From positions 1 through 41,283 of the forward strand of contig JBHOGO010000037.1 of NCBI GenBank assembly GCA_043421945.1: a stretch of DNA of 41,283 nt, read 5' to 3'. Position numbers and translations under genes: made by a program. This DNA is from Thaumasiovibrio sp043421945 (GTDB taxonomy: Bacteria; Pseudomonadota; Gammaproteobacteria; Enterobacterales; Vibrionaceae). Under the pieces are notes generated by a model, which saw only the letters and a program-made list of their open reading frames with translations, was not told the DNA's origin and ran no database searches. Below, in pieces: positions 18,062-26,190 of the stretch; within the stretch, counting starts at the first letter, position 1; every line of letters begins with the position of its first letter.

Positions 18062-19528
18062 CTAGCTTACTTGTGTTTCTGTTTGACTTATCAATTGATG
18101 AAGATCAAGAGGGATGCGTGAAATGCCAGCTTGGACAATAGGGTTATTCTCTGACTGACTTAAGTTGTAGTCAGCCCTAAATATCTGGCTGAGTGCGACC
18201 AACATACCAGGGTGCCTAATACGTCGACTTTCTTGCAAATACCCTGAGAATTGTGCATGAAAATCAGCGATATATCTCTGATTAGCGGATATTTTTGCTC
18301 TGGTCAGTAATGCAGTTTCTTCACCTGATTGACCACCAAGGTGGCAGATACCTTTACTTCCATTTTCACCATGGCTAAATGCCCAGCGGTCTCGCCACCA
18401 TCCCATAAGAACAATATCAGTTTTGTTGTGATTCGTTGGTGGATTTCCGGCTTCTTCGACGTAAATGGGTGCCAACTGTTGATTTGACACTTCATTTTTA
18501 AATACAGAGATAACTGCTGAACGTATCAGTGGCTCTTGTGGCAAATAGAGTTCGATGGCTTTCCCTGTTAACAAAGGCTTCAGTCTCAAAAAGTGTCCAT
18601 AGACCATATATTGGCTGCGTATTAGGCTTCCGTTGGCAGGGTAGCGCTTAAAACCATTTTGATGCAAAGGCTCTTCAACATTGCGTCGAGCCATTATTTG
18701 ACGATAGCGGTCATCAACACGGGCGAGTAGCTGCTTAGGCCATCGATGTAACGGGGTCGACATGCTGTGTACGCTGTCAGTAGGAAGAAGGTGGCACGCT
18801 TTTTCGTAGGCACTATGGGTGCCATGTGCTGGTGGTGTGGTTTGTAATGCATAGTTTGTTGATTGAGAAATGACAAAGCCACTGTTTTCATCACAGACAG
18901 TCATCAAGTCCACACCATTGTAGCTCTGTGGTTGTAGTTCTGAAAGCATGCAAGAAAGTTGGTTGGGACTGGTTTGCCTTAGTAATGCATGTTGATAGAT
19001 TGCATTGTGGTAATTACACCGCGCAGCAATCAGTTGGAGGTGGTGGTAAAAACTCTTGGGATTAATGTGAAGAAGACGGCAAATATCTCTTATTGGTTGT
19101 TGCGCGTATAACATATCCACCAGAGCAATGTGTAACGCAGCATGCGTGTTTACTTCTGAAAAAGGGTCGACAAAAGTTGATTTGCAAGCCTTACAGCGAA
19201 AACGTTGTTTATTGCCACTATAGCCAAAGTGGTGGTATTCATGTCGATGGAGAACTGCGGGCCGTGTGCTATTCTCGCATTCTGGATTACGACAGCAAAC
19301 GAGTTGCTGCTGTATCGTTTGACGCCGAGCTTCGTTAATGACTTCCTGATTAGAAAGGAGAGGAGGAAAAGCGCCGCACTCTCGGCAGACCATCGCCGGG
19401 CGAGATGGATTCGACTGCTGTAGCACATAGTGCTGCTCGTCTTCCAAACCAAAATTCCGACACGCCAATGTTTTACAAAAATTGAGTTGTATTCCATCAG
19501 CCGGTGAAGGCAGCTTCCCTGTGAACAC
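18062..19528 (-). CDS. Transposase-like zinc-ribbon protein, apparently intact
   Basis: A 488-residue protein of no function I can name. The N-terminal 120 residues carry cysteine pairs C18/C23, C48/C51, C79/C84 and C112/C115; the last, in QRFRCKACKSTFVD, resembles the zinc ribbon of IS1 InsA-type transposases. An HTH-like stretch follows (about 136-168, IRDICRLLHINPKSFYHHL), as in helix-turn-helix plus integrase-core proteins. The segment GVDLMTVCDENSGFVIS could be the first acidic strand of an RNase H fold, but I cannot confirm a full DDE triad. The frame is uninterrupted, and I see no terminal inverted repeats or target duplications. It may therefore be a domesticated transposase with a DNA-binding role. 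Confidence 0.7.
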   Translation of the reverse strand: MFTGKLPSPADGIQLNFCKTLACRNFGLEDEQHYVLQQSNPSRPAMVCRECGAFPPLLSNQEVINEARRQTIQQQLVCCRNPECENSTRPAVLHRHEYHHFGYSGNKQRFRCKACKSTFVDPFSEVNTHAALHIALVDMLYAQQPIRDICRLLHINPKSFYHHLQLIAARCNYHNAIYQHALLRQTSPNQLSCMLSELQPQSYNGVDLMTVCDENSGFVISQSTNYALQTTPPAHGTHSAYEKACHLLPTDSVHSMSTPLHRWPKQLLARVDDRYRQIMARRNVEEPLHQNGFKRYPANGSLIRSQYMVYGHFLRLKPLLTGKAIELYLPQEPLIRSAVISVFKNEVSNQQLAPIYVEEAGNPPTNHNKTDIVLMGWWRDRWAFSHGENGSKGICHLGGQSGEETALLTRAKISANQRYIADFHAQFSGYLQESRRIRHPGMLVALSQIFRADYNLSQSENNPIVQAGISRIPLDLHQLISQTETQVS

Positions 19529-19666
19529 GATTCTTCCCCTGTTAATTAATGCAAATGGGTGTACTTATCCAGTCTAAAGCACCTTAATTTAAATGGTGTT
19601 AGTGGTCATTACCTATGCATCATCTCTAATCGTTGTTGCTGAGCTTTCGCTTGCTCGTTGTGACAA

Positions 19667-20377
19667 CTAAATGCTGAGTGTTGTTTCAAGCGCAACACGC
19701 ATCATTTCATCAAATGACTTTTGGCGGTCTTCGGAGCTCAGCTTTTCGCCGCGTTTAATATGGTCCGATACCGTTAAAATAGTCAGTGCTTTTGCCCCTA
19801 ATTCAGCAGCCACGCCATAGATACCTGCGGCTTCCATATCCACACCTAACATACCGAGTTTTTCCATTTTATCGAAAAGATCAGTTTCTGGGCTGTAGAA
19901 CAGGTCTGCAGAGAATACATTACCAACGCGCACAGAGACTTCTTGTGCTCTTGCTGCGTTGACAGCCTTCTCAAGCAGGCCAAAGTCAGCGATGGCTGCA
20001 AAGTCATGGTTGTTAAATCGAATGCGGTTAACTTTTGAGTCAGTTGAAGCACCCATGGCAACAATAACATCCATCAATTTTACATCATCATGGACGGCAC
20101 CACAGCTGCCTATACGAATGATGTTCTTAACGCCGAATTCAGCAATAAGCTCGTGTACATAGATAGAGCAAGAAGGGATGCCCATGCCGTGGCCCATGAC
20201 CGAGACACGTTTTCCTTTATACATCCCTGTGTACCCAAACATACTGCGTACATCACAGACCTGTTTGACATCTTCTAAATAGGTTTCTGCGATGAATTTG
20301 GCTCTTAATGGATCGCCTGGCATTAATACGGTTTCAGCGAAATCACCTGGGTTAGCGTTAATGTGTGGTGTTGTCAT
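19667..20377 (-). CDS. deoD: Purine nucleoside phosphorylase, DeoD type
   Basis: A 236-residue hexameric phosphorylase splitting purine (deoxy)ribonucleosides into base and (deoxy)ribose 1-phosphate. The N-terminal TPHINANPGDFAETVLMPGD with H5, the phosphate-binding region VMGHGMGIPSCSIY, ADLFYSPE, the ribose-binding GVDMEAAGIYGVAAELGAKA and catalytic D205 in TVSDHIKRGE match the bacterial DeoD family. GGAG lies 6 bases before the ATG. The upstream xapX gene is only 71 bases away in the same direction, so both are probably one transcript under the CRP site at 20703-20718. Confidence 0.96.
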   Translation of the reverse strand: MTTPHINANPGDFAETVLMPGDPLRAKFIAETYLEDVKQVCDVRSMFGYTGMYKGKRVSVMGHGMGIPSCSIYVHELIAEFGVKNIIRIGSCGAVHDDVKLMDVIVAMGASTDSKVNRIRFNNHDFAAIADFGLLEKAVNAARAQEVSVRVGNVFSADLFYSPETDLFDKMEKLGMLGVDMEAAGIYGVAAELGAKALTILTVSDHIKRGEKLSSEDRQKSFDEMMRVALETTLSI

Positions 20378-20448
20378 GGGTTACTCCAATGTATCCAATA
20401 CGGTAAGTTGAAAGCTGTAAAAAGAAAAAGGGTTAAGCGATAAAGTGG

Positions 20449-20619
20449 TTATGAAAAAAAGCGCTCAATGATTGATTGGTAAGCAACGCCACCAAGATAA
20501 ACGCCCACGATCCCCATGATGCCAGGCAATACCGGTGGAGCAGGAAGTGGAAGCTTAAGTGCACTAAATAGTAGGCCGACGATTAAACCTGCGAAAGTCG
20601 CTAAAAGAATCTCGTTCAT
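20449..20619 (-). CDS. XapX-domain small membrane protein
   Basis: A 56-residue protein starting MNEILLATFAGLIVGLLFSA and continuing through a proline-rich turn (KLPLPAPPVLPGIMG) into a second hydrophobic helix (IVGVYLGGVAYQSI). This two-helix shape with a PAPP...PG linker is the signature of the XapX domain family of inner-membrane proteins; the biochemical role is unknown. AAAGGA precedes the ATG by 7 bases. Its neighbour is deoD, and the family name itself comes from an association with xanthosine/purine nucleoside genes, so a role alongside nucleoside uptake or use is a reasonable inference. Confidence 0.85.
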   Translation of the reverse strand: MNEILLATFAGLIVGLLFSALKLPLPAPPVLPGIMGIVGVYLGGVAYQSIIERFFS

Positions 20620-20644
20620 GTTAAATCCTTTGTGTTTGCTAATT

Positions 20645-20660
20645 GTGACTTGTTAGTCAC
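20645..20660. promoter_or_regulatory. Inverted repeat in the xapX-deoD leader
   Basis: GTGACTTGTTAGTCAC is a perfect 6-base inverted repeat around TGTT, 26-41 bases before the xapX start and just past the predicted transcription start. It could be an operator for a nucleoside-responsive repressor or a small mRNA hairpin. No known box is recognised. Confidence 0.4.
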
Positions 20661-20689
20661 CTAAAACTTGCGGACAGTTTATGAGTCAA
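20661..20689 (-). promoter_or_regulatory. Candidate sigma-70 promoter for xapX-deoD
   Basis: On the minus strand a -35 TTGACT (20684-20689) and a poor -10 TTTTAG (20661-20666) are separated by 17 bases. The weak -10 fits dependence on the CRP site, whose centre would lie about 56 bases upstream of the predicted start, near a class I position. Confidence 0.4.
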
Positions 20690-20702
20690 ACCCCCTTCAC
20701 CA

Positions 20703-20718
20703 TGTGATTTTTATCACA
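20703..20718. promoter_or_regulatory. CRP-binding site upstream of xapX-deoD
   Basis: TGTGATTTTTATCACA is a perfect TGTGA-N6-TCACA match; one more base on each side also pairs. It lies 84 bases before xapX, and CRP-cAMP control of nucleoside catabolic genes is well established in enteric bacteria and Vibrio. Confidence 0.8.
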
Positions 20719-20719
20719 T

Positions 20720-21447
20720 AAACGTGCATTCACTGTGTGAATAATAGTGATGTTTACCTTATGTGTTGTTATTGAGTAGGGGATCGATTTCGTCATCTGC
20801 TGATGAGTATGGGGATACGTCGAACGAATGAATTTTTATGCGGTGAAAATGCAATGACGGGGTTTGGAAATGTTTTATTACTTTAAATGTTGCGGTTATG
20901 TTTAGTTTTGTGGTTTGGTCTTGGTTGGTAATGAAATGTCAAGAAAATATATGCTAACTCAGACTAATAAATAGACCCACTACTATTAAAGCTTATAAGG
21001 TATTACCAGTTTATTATTTACATTGCGCTTTAAATACCGCAAATTAGGTAAGTACATTAGTTTGTTGTACTGCGATGCTAGTTACTTTATATGTTAAACC
21101 TCCAAACGCACGTTAGACGTAGGCTTTTGGACCGTTAAAGCGCTTTTTCTCAGTAAGTGAAAGGCGCAAAACAAAGGTTTTTCAAATCAATACAATCGCA
21201 ATAGACTATTCGAGATACAGTGTATATTTCGATAAGAATAACAAATATATTGTCACTCCACTGTAGGTAACATTATTTTAACGTTTGTAAGTTTCATCTA
21301 ACTGACATTTGATGTGTGTAGGTTCATATTGAAGGTTAGGTAAACATAGTTCAGCGTTGCCAATAACTTGATACTGAAGGAAGTTCAGCATCTCTTTGCT
21401 TTTGATGTAGGAAGAGACGCTTTTTGTTTTAATTAAATGGAATAGTT
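20720..21447. promoter_or_regulatory. Long AT-rich intergenic region with the pntA leader
   Basis: 728 bases without a convincing gene separate the divergent xapX and pntA. A candidate promoter for pntA is TTGTCA (21250-21255), 17 bases, TTATTT (21273-21278), giving a leader of about 160 bases. Near 21140-21168, GCGC-flanked T-rich and A-rich arms can form an imperfect hairpin. I found no tRNA and no protein frame with a ribosome binding site in the rest. Confidence 0.4.
21374..21430 (+). terminator. Attenuator-like hairpins just before pntA
   Basis: CTGAA-GGAAG-TTCAG (21374-21388) forms a small hairpin and is followed at once by a larger one: GCATCTCTT (21388-21396) pairs with AAGAGACGC (21412-21420) with one mismatch, then TTTTTGTTTT (21421-21430). 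This is terminator-shaped and ends only 17 bases before the pntA ATG. It could be an attenuator or the end of a leader transcript; no regulatory ligand or leader peptide is evident. Confidence 0.5.
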
Positions 21448-22983
21448 ATGCAAATAGGTATACCTAGAGAGAGTCTTCAAGGCGAGACTCGTGTTGCGGC
21501 AACCCCCGCAACGATTGAACAGCTACAAAAGCTTGGCTTTAGCGTTGTTGTAGAGAGTGGCGCGGGTGAAAAAGCAAGCTTTAATGATGATGCTTTTCAA
21601 TCTGCTGGCGCTGAAGTTATTACAGATGCAGCGATGGTCTGGGCAAGTGATATTGTCTTTAAAGTGAATGCGCCAAGTGATGACGAAATATCACTGTTAC
21701 AAGATGGTGCAACTTTAGTGTCGTTTATTTGGCCTGCGCAGAATGAGTCACTACTTGATAAGCTCTCACAGAAGAGCATCAACGTTATGGCGATGGATTC
21801 TGTGCCGCGAATTTCTCGTTCACAATCACTTGATGCATTGAGTTCAATGGCTAACATCGCGGGCTATCGTGCAGTGATTGAAGCAGCGAATGAGTTCGGC
21901 CGTTTCTTTACCGGTCAGATTACTGCTGCGGGGAAAGTACCACCAGCGAAAGTACTGGTTATCGGTGCTGGTGTTGCGGGCTTAGCCGCGATTGGTGCGG
22001 CAGGCAGCTTAGGGGCGATCGTTCGTGCATTCGATACACGTCCTGAAGTGAAAGAGCAGATAAACTCAATGGGCGCAGAATTCCTTGAGTTAGACTTCGA
22101 AGAAGAAGCGGGTAGCGGTGATGGCTATGCGAAGGTGATGAGTAAAGCCTTCATTGAAGCCGAAATGAAGCTATTTGCTGAACAAGCTGAAGAAGTCGAT
22201 ATCATTATCACAACGGCACTTATTCCAGGTAAACCGGCTCCTCGTCTGATCACCCAAGAAATGGTTGATTCGATGAAACCAGGTAGTGTGATTGTTGATT
22301 TAGCTGCTGCAACCGGTGGTAACTGTGAAGCGACTGAAAAAGATCAGCTTGTTACAACAGAAAACGGCGTAAAAGTTATCGGTTATACCGATCTAGCTGG
22401 CCGTTTAGCAGCACAGTCTTCTCAGTTATACGGTACAAACCTCGTTAACCTGATGAAGCTACTTACACCTGCGAAAGATGGCAGCATCGTCATCGACTTT
22501 GAAGATGTTGTTGTACGTGGTGTCACCGTGATTAAAGAAGGTGAAATCACTTGGCCTGCGCCTCCAATTCAGGTTGCTGCTGCGCCTCAAGCGGAACAAA
22601 AACCGATTGAGCCAATTGTTGCTGAAGAGCCTAAGAAGAAATCAATTTGGCCTAAAGTCGCCATGGGTGTTGCAGGTGTTGCTGCTTACACTGCATTAGC
22701 GGGTATCGTACCGGCAGCGTTTTTGAATCATTTGATGGTGTTCGCACTGGCTTGTGTTATCGGCTATTACCTCATTTGGGATGTAACAGCATCTTTGCAT
22801 ACGCCATTAATGTCGGTAACTAACGCGATCTCCGGTATCGTCGTTCTTGGTGCGGTGTTACAAATGGGTTCTGCAAGTGGTGTGGTGGTTGTACTCGCGT
22901 TCCTTGCGACCTTCATTGCAACTGTCAACATTGCGGGCGGTTTTGCGGTGACGCAACGCATGCTCAAAATGTTCCGTAAATAA
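21448..22983 (+). CDS. pntA: NAD(P) transhydrogenase subunit alpha
   Basis: A 511-residue subunit of the proton-translocating transhydrogenase; E. coli PntA has 510. The N-terminal dI domain has MAMDSVPRISRSQSLDALSS, the NAD(H)-binding VIGAGVAGLAAIGAA and AFDTRPEVKEQINSMGAEFL. A proline/glutamate-rich linker (about 376-396) leads to four C-terminal membrane helices of dII, with TPLMSVTNAISGI and the end VTQRMLKMFRK as in E. coli. With PntB it couples proton entry to NADPH formation from NADH. pntB follows after 14 bases. Confidence 0.97.
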   Translation: MQIGIPRESLQGETRVAATPATIEQLQKLGFSVVVESGAGEKASFNDDAFQSAGAEVITDAAMVWASDIVFKVNAPSDDEISLLQDGATLVSFIWPAQNESLLDKLSQKSINVMAMDSVPRISRSQSLDALSSMANIAGYRAVIEAANEFGRFFTGQITAAGKVPPAKVLVIGAGVAGLAAIGAAGSLGAIVRAFDTRPEVKEQINSMGAEFLELDFEEEAGSGDGYAKVMSKAFIEAEMKLFAEQAEEVDIIITTALIPGKPAPRLITQEMVDSMKPGSVIVDLAAATGGNCEATEKDQLVTTENGVKVIGYTDLAGRLAAQSSQLYGTNLVNLMKLLTPAKDGSIVIDFEDVVVRGVTVIKEGEITWPAPPIQVAAAPQAEQKPIEPIVAEEPKKKSIWPKVAMGVAGVAAYTALAGIVPAAFLNHLMVFALACVIGYYLIWDVTASLHTPLMSVTNAISGIVVLGAVLQMGSASGVVVVLAFLATFIATVNIAGGFAVTQRMLKMFRK

Positions 22984-22997
22984 GGATTGTTACTATT

Positions 22998-24500
22998 ATG
23001 TCAAATGAAGCATTAACAGCAATCCAAGATGCTGTGGAACAAATTAAACAAAGTGCAGTTGCTGTTGAGCAAGCTGCAACTGAAATCAATGTTGCTGCCT
23101 CGCCAGCGATAGAGGGTACAGGTGCAATGGTGGAAGCGAGTTATATCGTTGCCGCAATTCTGTTTATCTTCAGTCTGGCTGGTCTCTCGAAGCAAGAGAC
23201 AGCACAGAAAGGTATTTATGTCGGTATCGCAGGCATGGTGGTTGCGTTAATTGCAACCCTAGCGGGCGATCAAGTGACTAACCTAGGCTATATCTTAGCG
23301 GCGATGCTTGCGGGTGGATTGCTTGGTGTTCGCTGGGCAAACAAAGTTGAAATGACGGCAATGCCAGAAATGGTCGCTATACTTAACAGCTTTGGTGGTT
23401 TAGCTGCAGTGTTTATCGGCTACAACAGCTTTATGGATCACAGCATTACAGACCCTGTCATGCTGGGCATTAATTCTACCTTAGTTTACCTAGGCGTATT
23501 CATCGGTCTTGTGACCTTTGTTGGCTCTCTGGTTGCTTGGGGTAAGCTGAACGGTAAAGTGAAAGCAAGTGCATTAACACTGCCACACCGCCATAAGATG
23601 AACCTGGTTGCGCTAGTTGCTGTCATTGCGATGCTAATCAGCTTTGTTGCTGCAGGTCCTGCTGCGAGCGGTTGGACACTGGCTATTATGTCTGTTATCG
23701 CAGTGGTCTTTGGTATTCACCTCGTCATGTCCATTGGTGGCGCGGATATGCCAGTTGTTGTATCAATGCTTAACTCATACTCAGGTTGGGCTGGTGCAGC
23801 AACAGGTTTATTGTTAGGTAATGACCTACTGATCGTGATTGGTGCCTTGGTTGGTTCTTCAGGTGCGATTCTTAGCTTCGTAATGTGTAAGGCGATGAAC
23901 CGTTCTTTCCTTTCCGTTATCGCGGGTGGCTTCGGTTCTGATGAAACTTCAGCTTCAGGCGAAGTGGTTGAAGGTGAATACCAGATCACTGACGCAGAGC
24001 AAGTTGCGGATATGCTGAAAAACTCGAAGAACGTTATCATTACTCCTGGATACGGCATGGCTGTTGCGCAAGCACAGTACCCGGTTCAAGAGATCACTGA
24101 GCGTTTACGTGCGCTAGGTGTAAATGTTCGTTTTGGTATTCACCCCGTCGCGGGTCGTCTACCTGGTCATATGAACGTTCTGCTTGCTGAAGCAAAAGTA
24201 CCGTATGATATCGTTCTAGAAATGGACGAGATCAACGACGACTTTGATGACACAACAACAGTACTCGTTATCGGTGCAAACGATACAGTTAACCCTGCAG
24301 CGAAAGAGCCAGGTTCACCTATTGCAGGTATGCCTGTACTTGAAGTGTGGAATGCTGAAAATGTTGTTGTCTTCAAGCGTTCAATGGCTACAGGTTATGC
24401 CGGTGTTCAAAACCCACTGTTCTTTAAAGACAACACGCAAATGCTATTTGGTGATGCGAAAGACAGTGTTAGTGCAATTGCTAAGGCACTTGCTGCTTAA
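22998..24500 (+). CDS. pntB: NAD(P) transhydrogenase subunit beta with N-terminal extension
   Basis: A 500-residue subunit carrying the main proton channel (about nine membrane helices) and the C-terminal NADP(H)-binding dIII domain, with PGYGMAVAQAQ, GRLPGHMNVLLAEA, DTVNPAA and the end FKDNTQMLFGDAKDSV. It is about 38 residues longer than E. coli PntB (462). The excess is at the start, a helical, Ala/Glu/Gln-rich segment before MVEASYIVAAILFIFSLAG, where other family members begin. The ATG at 22998 has AAGGA about ten bases upstream. An internal ATG at 23127 would give 457 residues and has a more distant GAGGG. Both starts are possible. Confidence 0.95.
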   Translation: MSNEALTAIQDAVEQIKQSAVAVEQAATEINVAASPAIEGTGAMVEASYIVAAILFIFSLAGLSKQETAQKGIYVGIAGMVVALIATLAGDQVTNLGYILAAMLAGGLLGVRWANKVEMTAMPEMVAILNSFGGLAAVFIGYNSFMDHSITDPVMLGINSTLVYLGVFIGLVTFVGSLVAWGKLNGKVKASALTLPHRHKMNLVALVAVIAMLISFVAAGPAASGWTLAIMSVIAVVFGIHLVMSIGGADMPVVVSMLNSYSGWAGAATGLLLGNDLLIVIGALVGSSGAILSFVMCKAMNRSFLSVIAGGFGSDETSASGEVVEGEYQITDAEQVADMLKNSKNVIITPGYGMAVAQAQYPVQEITERLRALGVNVRFGIHPVAGRLPGHMNVLLAEAKVPYDIVLEMDEINDDFDDTTTVLVIGANDTVNPAAKEPGSPIAGMPVLEVWNAENVVVFKRSMATGYAGVQNPLFFKDNTQMLFGDAKDSVSAIAKALAA

Positions 24501-24528
24501 ACACTTCGTTACTTAACCAGTGATTTTA

Positions 24529-24556
24529 AACCCAGCCAGTTTGGCTGGGTTTTTTT
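24529..24556 (+). terminator. Intrinsic terminator after pntAB
   Basis: AACCCAGCCA (24529-24538) pairs perfectly with TGGCTGGGTT (24542-24551) around a three-base loop, followed by a T run to 24556. It is 28 bases after the pntB stop. Confidence 0.94.
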
Positions 24557-24667
24557 ATGCCTGTCGTTGTGCCCAGTCGCAAAATAGTGCTTACCACTAA
24601 CAATGTGAATGTTTCCGTTGCTATGGTTACGCTAATTGAAATGTTAGGGATGAGTGGCTAGGCGTAT

Positions 24668-26041
24668 ATGAAGAATATCTTGCTGTTAATGCTAGTGGTA
24701 TTGGGCGTGATGGGGTGTGGAAGCACATCACTGAATAAAGCACTTACGCACCCTCAACGATTGGGGAATATCAGTGCCGAAACTCACGGTATTCACGATA
24801 CTACCCACTGGGTGTTGGAAAATGGCATCGAGGTTATTTATAAACGCGAAGCACAAGCGGGTGATAACGTTCGGATTGCGATGACCGCTATCGGAGGTAA
24901 AGCGGTATTACCAAGCTCTCTCTTACCTGCATCAAATGTGTTTGTTGAAGTTGCTTCGCGAAGTGGGTTAGGTCGATTAGGCGGTGCTGAACTCGATCAG
25001 TTTCTTCGTTACAAAGGCATCGAAGTTTATCCTTATATCGACTATACATACCATGGTATAGAGCTCGAAACGAAGCCCGGTGCATTGGCCGATGCGTTTG
25101 CAGTACTCTACCACAGCATTGTCCATCCACGTTTTGAACCTTCAATGTTATCTTCGATTGCCCATCGTTATCAAAAGGAGGCAATAGAGCAAGAGTCGAC
25201 AGTGATAGGCCGTATCAATGAGCAAGTGACACAGAATATCCTTGAACCAGGTAGCTACTTTGATGTCATTCCACCTTCAGCGTACCCCAAAGTGGCATTG
25301 CACGAATTAGAGTATGTTCACGCGCAGCTCTTTGGACAGAATTTAGGCTTCAAAGTTGTTGTTGTCGGCGACCTAGCGCCGTCACTTATTAAGCCATTTA
25401 TTCAGCAATATGTTGCTTCTCTACCTATTGAGCCGGCGGTAGCTACGTCGACTCGTTTGTCATTAAACGCCGATTATCAGCCTCGGCTGAATGTTGAGGG
25501 ATATGATAAAAATAAAGCGTTTTATATCCTTGATATCTCAGCAGAGCGTGACGAACCTCGCCTTCCCAAAGCCGTGTTTGCGGAAGAGATGCTTCAACAT
25601 ATCGCAGCCCAACGAGTCAAAAAAAAGGTGCGTGAGACGTTAGGACTCGGTTATTCCCCGAGAGTTTTATTCTTCGGTCAAGATAGTGGTGGCGCTGACC
25701 TATGGCAGTTTCATATATCGGTTGAGCCTGATGATTTGCCGCGTATTGAAAAGGCGTTGGATGATATTGTTAATAGTCTTCTTAAGGATATCTCTCAAAA
25801 AGAGCGTGATACTGCGGTTGAGCAGATAGTGAGTCGCTGGAAAGATCTAGAATTGGATCTGAGAGAATATACTTGGCAGTTACTTCGTTACTGGACGCAT
25901 TATGGCGACCTTTCCGCCATGCTCAAACGTGAAACGACAGCAAGCAGCGTAAGTCGTGACGACTTGAAGCAGTTGGCGGAACACGTTTTTGGAGACAAAG
26001 CCAAGCAAGTCAAAATCACTGTGCAGGCCAAAGAGGGCTAA
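24668..26041 (+). CDS. M16-peptidase-like lipoprotein without a zinc motif
   Basis: A 457-residue predicted lipoprotein: a signal peptide MKNILLLMLVVLGVMGC with the lipid-carrying cysteine at 17. From THWVLENGIEVIYKR onward it follows the fold of the C-terminal half of pitrilysin-type (M16) proteins, including GLGRLGGAELDQFLRYKGI, GDLAPSLIKPFIQQYVASLP and RVKKKVRETLGLGYSPRVLF. The HxxEH zinc site of active M16 peptidases is absent, as it is from the second domain of PqqL-like enzymes. It may be a stand-alone non-catalytic subunit that pairs with a catalytic partner elsewhere; none is adjacent. The ribosome binding site at the ATG is weak. Confidence 0.75.
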   Translation: MKNILLLMLVVLGVMGCGSTSLNKALTHPQRLGNISAETHGIHDTTHWVLENGIEVIYKREAQAGDNVRIAMTAIGGKAVLPSSLLPASNVFVEVASRSGLGRLGGAELDQFLRYKGIEVYPYIDYTYHGIELETKPGALADAFAVLYHSIVHPRFEPSMLSSIAHRYQKEAIEQESTVIGRINEQVTQNILEPGSYFDVIPPSAYPKVALHELEYVHAQLFGQNLGFKVVVVGDLAPSLIKPFIQQYVASLPIEPAVATSTRLSLNADYQPRLNVEGYDKNKAFYILDISAERDEPRLPKAVFAEEMLQHIAAQRVKKKVRETLGLGYSPRVLFFGQDSGGADLWQFHISVEPDDLPRIEKALDDIVNSLLKDISQKERDTAVEQIVSRWKDLELDLREYTWQLLRYWTHYGDLSAMLKRETTASSVSRDDLKQLAEHVFGDKAKQVKITVQAKEG

Positions 26042-26083
26042 TGCAGTGAAGTACGTCGTTATCCTAATAGGGGAAAGTCGGGC

Positions 26084-26114
26084 TTGACCTGTCTATGGCT
26101 TTATAGCTTACAGT
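26084..26114 (+). promoter_or_regulatory. MerR-type promoter with 19-base spacer
   Basis: TTGACC (26084-26089) and TACAGT (26109-26114) are 19 bases apart. An overlong spacer of this size is characteristic of promoters controlled by MerR regulators, which twist the DNA to realign the boxes. CTGT and ACAG half-sites frame the spacer as an imperfect dyad. A start site would fall near 26121, inside the hexamer repeat. Confidence 0.55.
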
Positions 26115-26115
26115 G

Positions 26116-26178
<63 letters not shown>

Positions 26179-26190
26179 AAGGGCTTCCAG

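Noticed and set aside
18062..19528. Active insertion sequence around the zinc-ribbon gene
   Set aside because: I could not find terminal inverted repeats or flanking target duplications on either side.
20720..21447. tRNA or known riboswitch in the long gap before pntA
   Set aside because: No cloverleaf arms or CCA-type end were found, and no recognised aptamer core; only the terminator-like hairpin is clear.
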